NCBI GenBank assembly: GCA_022713905.1
Contig: JAIHTM010000101.1
Span: forward strand, 1-8,311
Direction of reading: 5' to 3'
Origin: Collinsella sp.
Lineage (GTDB): Bacteria; Actinomycetota; Coriobacteriia; Coriobacteriales; Coriobacteriaceae
DNA: 8,311 bases
Shown: one piece after another, positions 6,807 through 8,311 of the stretch
Position numbering within the stretch: the first letter of the stretch is position 1
Layout: every line of letters begins with the position of its first letter
Program-made: the position numbers and the translations under genes
The notes under the pieces: generated by a model
The model's database searches: none
Told to the model about the DNA's origin: nothing
Seen by the model: only the letters and a program-made list of their open reading frames with translations

Positions 6807-6881
6807 GGGTCTCAAAGGCGCTTCCGATGCAAGAGCAGCTTTGCGCTGTAAAGGAATAGTGGACGAGTCCTTTGAGCGCCC
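6807..6881. other. Structured convergent intergenic segment
   Basis: The gap between the operon and the convergent Fic gene (6774-6901) contains CTCAAAGG (6811-6818), perfectly repeated inverted as CCTTTGAG (6869-6876). The helix can be extended by GGG (6807-6809) with CCC (6879-6881) across a small internal loop. The 50-base interior has a further short hairpin (CAGC 6836-6839 with GCTG 6845-6848). An 8-G run is at 6802-6809. There is no U-tract on either strand, so it is not a classical terminator. It may be a small RNA, a bidirectional Rho-type end, or the scar of a repeat element. Confidence 0.4.
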
Positions 6882-6901
6882 ATTCGCCTAACAACCGGTG
6901 C

Positions 6902-8143
6902 TCACTCTAGTCCGAGCAGATTAAGTCCCGACCCCGTCATCCTGCACACAAGCGGCCTTGCGGACACCTTTTCTAAATAGCCGGCGGCGATTAGGCTTGA
7001 CAATGACCTACTCGCTGTCGGCTTTGTTACATCGAGATAGCCCGACACGCCATGAAGCGTGGACTCACCAAAGGCTTCGAAAATATGCATCTGGGCCGCA
7101 TAAAAAAGAATATCTTTTGCCCTTTCGGTAAATGAGCCGTCGAGCTCTTCGATTGCCGTCTTAAGATCCTCGAGCTGCGTACGTTTTTCAACCAAATCAC
7201 TCAGAACGGCATCCTGCGCCTGCTCGACCAAATTGAGTATCATTGCGACAAACGAAGTAGCCTCACTGCCGTTAAGGGGCCTCTCCACCACATCGAACGC
7301 CTTGTAATATGCAGTTTTATTCTCGGCAATTGTCCTGGAGAGCGACAGCACGGTCGGCTGCGATAACGTCTCGTTCAAGCTCAACGCCAGAAGGTATCTC
7401 CCCGTCCTCCCGTTGCCGTCATAGAAAGGGTGAATATACTCAAAGAGGAAATGGCAGAGCGAGGCTACATAAAGGCTTGGGACATCTTCGCGATTGCCAA
7501 GCTCTATCATCTTGCCAAGGAGGTCAATGATTTCGGGCTCCGAGGAAACACCCTGATGGAGAATCTTGCCCCGACTGTTCTCAATCACAACGGGACCCAA
7601 ACGAAACATCTTGCCATCCGGACGGTCCTTCGGGTCAAGCACGCCTTTAGTGACGGCATCGAAAATCTCGCGGATATCCTCGGGTTTGCCGGGACGATTT
7701 GGACCATCCGCCAGCTGAAGATAGAGACGAGCGAATTCAATAAAAGGAGTGTGTTCCTTTTCGGCGGCACCGCAAAGTTCGACCGTAGCATCCTCCGCAG
7801 ACTCCAGTGCCGCTTCAATCTGGCGCCGCGTGCTGTGCACGCCCTCCATCTCGTTGCTAAATACAACCTCCTCAAGCACCAGCGAACGAATCGAGGCCCC
7901 CAAAGCCACATAAGGCAAGCTGTTCCACAGGTTGGAAATCTTTCGCTCTTTTCTGAGGATCCGCTCGCTAGCAACGGACAGGTCCAAAGGAACACAAGCG
8001 AACAGTTCACCATGCTCAAGGTGAATTCCAGTCCGCACCGTGCCGTCAGCAGTAAGACGTTCGTGCAGAAGCTTGTCATGGCGAGCATAACGATCAGAGC
8101 TTGAATCTGCATAAAAGAGTTTTTCGAGCGTCTTGTACGCCAT
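6902..8143 (-). CDS. Fic family AMP-transferase with N-terminal inhibitory helix and C-terminal winged helix
   Basis: A 413-residue protein. The Fic core contains the complete motif HPFYDGNGRTGR (238-249): catalytic H238, D242 for Mg2+, and N244, R246 and R249 for nucleotide phosphates. Fic enzymes transfer AMP from ATP to target hydroxyls, usually to inactivate them. SNEMEG (96-101) matches the class II (S/T)xxxE(G/N) inhibitory motif; E100 should reach the phosphate site and hold the enzyme off until released. The N-terminal 1-80 region resembles the usual Fic N-terminal domain, and 340-413 looks like a winged helix (TASRSLSSLIAAGYLEKV). The start at 8143 fits AAAGGAG at 8160-8154; an overlapping ATG at 8151 is in another frame and loses all motifs. 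It converges on the TIR operon, so it is a neighbour rather than a co-transcribed member. The cellular target is unknown; it could be a stand-alone regulator or a stress toxin. Confidence 0.93.
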   Translation of the reverse strand: MAYKTLEKLFYADSSSDRYARHDKLLHERLTADGTVRTGIHLEHGELFACVPLDLSVASERILRKERKISNLWNSLPYVALGASIRSLVLEEVVFSNEMEGVHSTRRQIEAALESAEDATVELCGAAEKEHTPFIEFARLYLQLADGPNRPGKPEDIREIFDAVTKGVLDPKDRPDGKMFRLGPVVIENSRGKILHQGVSSEPEIIDLLGKMIELGNREDVPSLYVASLCHFLFEYIHPFYDGNGRTGRYLLALSLNETLSQPTVLSLSRTIAENKTAYYKAFDVVERPLNGSEATSFVAMILNLVEQAQDAVLSDLVEKRTQLEDLKTAIEELDGSFTERAKDILFYAAQMHIFEAFGESTLHGVSGYLDVTKPTASRSLSSLIAAGYLEKVSARPLVCRMTGSGLNLLGLE

Positions 8144-8186
8144 CGCTTCATCGCTCCTTTGAAATCAAATAGCCATATCCTCTTTC

Positions 8187-8215
8187 ATTATTTCGAATAA
8201 GTCCGATATTTGCAA
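8187..8215 (-). promoter_or_regulatory. Candidate promoter of the Fic gene
   Basis: On the minus strand TTGCAA (8215-8210) is followed by exactly 17 bases and AATAAT (8192-8187), a -35/-10 pair with four and five matches to consensus. Transcription would start near 8180, about 20 bases before the AAAGGAG ribosome site. The surrounding DNA is clearly more AT-rich than the coding regions. Prediction only. Confidence 0.5.
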
Positions 8216-8220
8216 TTAAG

Positions 8221-8269
8221 ACTCCAAAAATGTGTTATCTAATTTCAAAATTCGGAGTATTGGAAATTA
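8221..8269. repeat. Nested inverted repeats upstream of the Fic promoter
   Basis: TAATTTC (8240-8246) and GAAATTA (8263-8269) form a 7-bp inverted repeat, interleaved with ACTCC (8221-8225) against GGAGT (8254-8258). They lie just upstream of the predicted -35 of the Fic gene, in AT-rich DNA, where a regulator could bind. No open reading frame of note occupies 8161-8311. Confidence 0.35.
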
Positions 8270-8311
8270 AGGTTTACTTATTTACACAGCGAGCCTAGGC
8301 TTCAAACCTCA

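Noticed and set aside
6802..6809. Run of eight G as a programmed frameshift or phase-variation tract
   Set aside because: It lies after the stop of the operon, outside any coding sequence or promoter I can support.
7430..8104. 224-residue open frame opposite the Fic gene
   Set aside because: It is a reverse-strand shadow of the Fic gene, whose motifs are complete in the other strand; no ribosome site or recognisable domain.

Overview
The window looks like an actinobacterial gut-type chromosome, most likely a Collinsella-like coriobacterium. The reasons are the high GC and strongly GC-biased third positions of the first two genes, the style of the intergenic repeats, and a short-chain dehydrogenase that strongly resembles the bile-acid enzyme BaiA. 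This assignment is inference; there is no rRNA or marker gene to prove it. No tRNA, rRNA, IS element or CRISPR array is visible.

Region 1 (1-601) is the C-terminal end of homoserine dehydrogenase (hom), ending in an ACT domain and a textbook intrinsic terminator. The first 220 bases are a perfect 97-bp inverted repeat around a 26-base loop. The same hom sequence is read on the minus strand and then again on the plus strand, joined at an inverted 5-base microhomology. This has the form of a fold-back chimera, probably at a contig end. Region 2 (602-1709) holds a monocistronic, 249-residue BaiA/FabG-like short-chain dehydrogenase, its terminator, and a roughly 107-base intergenic element built from diverged copies of a 14-base unit. 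In 1710-1816 I see nothing convincing.

Region 3 (1817-6773) is the centre of interest: five tightly packed co-directional genes. In order they encode an FHA-domain protein, an SPFH-like protein with a C-terminal zinc ribbon, a four-helix membrane protein with a helical tail, a TIR-like protein of the CAP12/Pycsar-effector class, and a zinc-ribbon/TPR/coiled-coil protein. The last three junctions overlap by 1, 4 and 4 bases. A candidate sigma-70 promoter with a palindrome in its spacer precedes the operon. Base composition falls visibly from the flanking genes into the second half of the operon, which suggests acquisition. My reading is a membrane-anchored, zinc-ribbon-scaffolded TIR system, possibly antiphage or envelope-stress, with an FHA module sensing Ser/Thr phosphorylation. 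The combination is not one I can match to a named defence system.

Region 4 (6774-8311) has a structured convergent intergenic segment and then, on the minus strand, a 413-residue Fic AMP-transferase with an N-terminal inhibitory helix and a C-terminal winged helix. Its candidate promoter lies upstream. The last 100 or so bases are AT-rich with nested inverted repeats and no gene.
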